DNA of 20,721 bases from contig DASUJB010000187.1 of assembly GCA_036279475.1 (NCBI GenBank), positions 1-20,721 of the forward strand, in the 5' to 3' direction. This document shows, piece after piece, positions 20,510 to 20,721 of this stretch. The position numbers and the translations under genes are program-made. The notes below the pieces were generated by a model. It saw only the letters and a program-made list of their open reading frames with translations. It had not been told where the DNA came from and did no database searches. How positions within the stretch are numbered: the stretch's first letter is position 1; each line of letters opens with the position of its first letter. This stretch comes from ZC4RG19 sp036279475. Its GTDB lineage: Bacteria; Actinomycetota; Acidimicrobiia; Acidimicrobiales; VFJN01.

Positions 20510-20721
20510 GTGCGCCCCCGGTCGTACCTGGACCACGCCTCCACCTCTCCCCTGCGGCCCGAGGCCCGCCTGGCCATGGTGGCCGCCCTCGACCTGGTCG
20601 GCGACCCGGGGCGGGTCCACCACGAGGGCCTCGCCGCCCGGGCCACCGTCGAGGCGGCGCGCGCCGACGTGGCCCGGCTGCTGGGAGCCCGGCCCCGCGA
20701 GGTGGTGCTCACCTCCGGGGC
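20510..20721 (+). CDS. Cysteine desulfurase (NifS/IscS type), 3' truncated by window end
   Basis: Only the first 70 codons are present. They show the class-V aminotransferase start of NifS/IscS enzymes: SYLDHASTSPLRPEARLAM (5-23, usually YLDHAATTP), DPGRVHHEGLAAR for the GNPSSxHxxGRxAR segment, and LLGARPREVVLTSG before the GGTE motif that lies past the edge. Such enzymes are PLP-dependent and release sulfur from cysteine for Fe-S clusters and tRNA thiolation. The usual GNPSS is replaced by GDPGR. GTG 20510 is fixed by the -10 at 20497. In actinobacteria a stand-alone copy is often followed by mnmA for tRNA thiolation; whether that is so here lies outside the window. Confidence 0.88.
   Translation, partial: MRPRSYLDHASTSPLRPEARLAMVAALDLVGDPGRVHHEGLAARATVEAARADVARLLGARPREVVLTSG

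Noticed and set aside
1..20721. tRNA, rRNA, riboswitch or insertion-sequence features
   Set aside because: I found no cloverleaf, conserved rRNA segment, T-box or cobalamin-type leader, transposase or terminal inverted repeats on reading both strands; a covariance-model scan would be decisive.

Overview
The window is a gene-dense, very GC-rich (clearly above 70 %) stretch of chromosome. It carries a WhiB-family Fe-S regulator, a PdtaS-type kinase, a DUF3107 protein, paired ArsA/Get3-like ATPases, an F420-hydrogenase-beta-like protein and the actinobacteria-restricted trio phosphatase/DUF3090/SCO1664. Together these point to an actinobacterium. The F420 enzyme, GTG-rich starts and general style would fit Acidimicrobiia, but the class is an inference. 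I see no mobile element, tRNA, rRNA or CRISPR array; this looks like core chromosome.

Layout. (1) 240-1412: FrhB/FdhB-type F420 flavo-iron-sulfur protein, convergent with a family-5 uracil-DNA glycosylase (1490-2182, minus). (2) 2210-4265: overlapping operon of histidine phosphatase, DUF3090 and SCO1664 kinase-like protein, diverging from the glycosylase through only 27 bp; its 3' end overlaps the end of a membrane GAF-GGDEF-EAL protein (4244-6985, minus). (3) 7245-9024 minus: etfB-etfA, with a long hairpin behind it and an inverted repeat between it and a divergent lipid kinase (9235-10149). (4) 10390-10689: WhiB1/WblE-like regulator with a CRP-type palindrome in its leader, convergent with a minus-strand operon DUF3107, ArsA-like 1, 14-codon bridge ORF, ArsA-like 2, PdtaS kinase (14821 down to 10829). 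The whiB1/pdtaS convergent pair matches the M. tuberculosis arrangement as I recall it. (5) 15092-16740: SRPBCC plus ArsR operon divergent from a ClpP gene, with two GCAAC-N6-GTTGC operators between them. (6) 16814-18271: an unknown protein and an alpha/beta hydrolase, separated by short tandem repeats and an operator-like palindrome. (7) 18327-20721: Mrp/ApbC Fe-S carrier, divergent SufR-like Fe-S repressor and the start of a NifS/IscS-type cysteine desulfurase, a small Fe-S homeostasis locus.

Common regulation. At least eight genes have a TANNNT hexamer 7-10 nt upstream of the start codon and no Shine-Dalgarno sequence, the arrangement of leaderless transcripts. This fixes several start codons and exposes overlapping divergent promoters at 2191-2200 and 19557-19563.

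The best candidates for undescribed biology are the ArsR/SRPBCC-ClpP twin-operator switch, the CRP-like site on whiB1, the SufR-like/Mrp palindrome with a Mrp lacking its CXXC cluster motif, the stop-start relay between the two ArsA-like ATPases, and the phosphatase/DUF3090/kinase-like trio, which looks like an uncharacterised phosphotransfer module.
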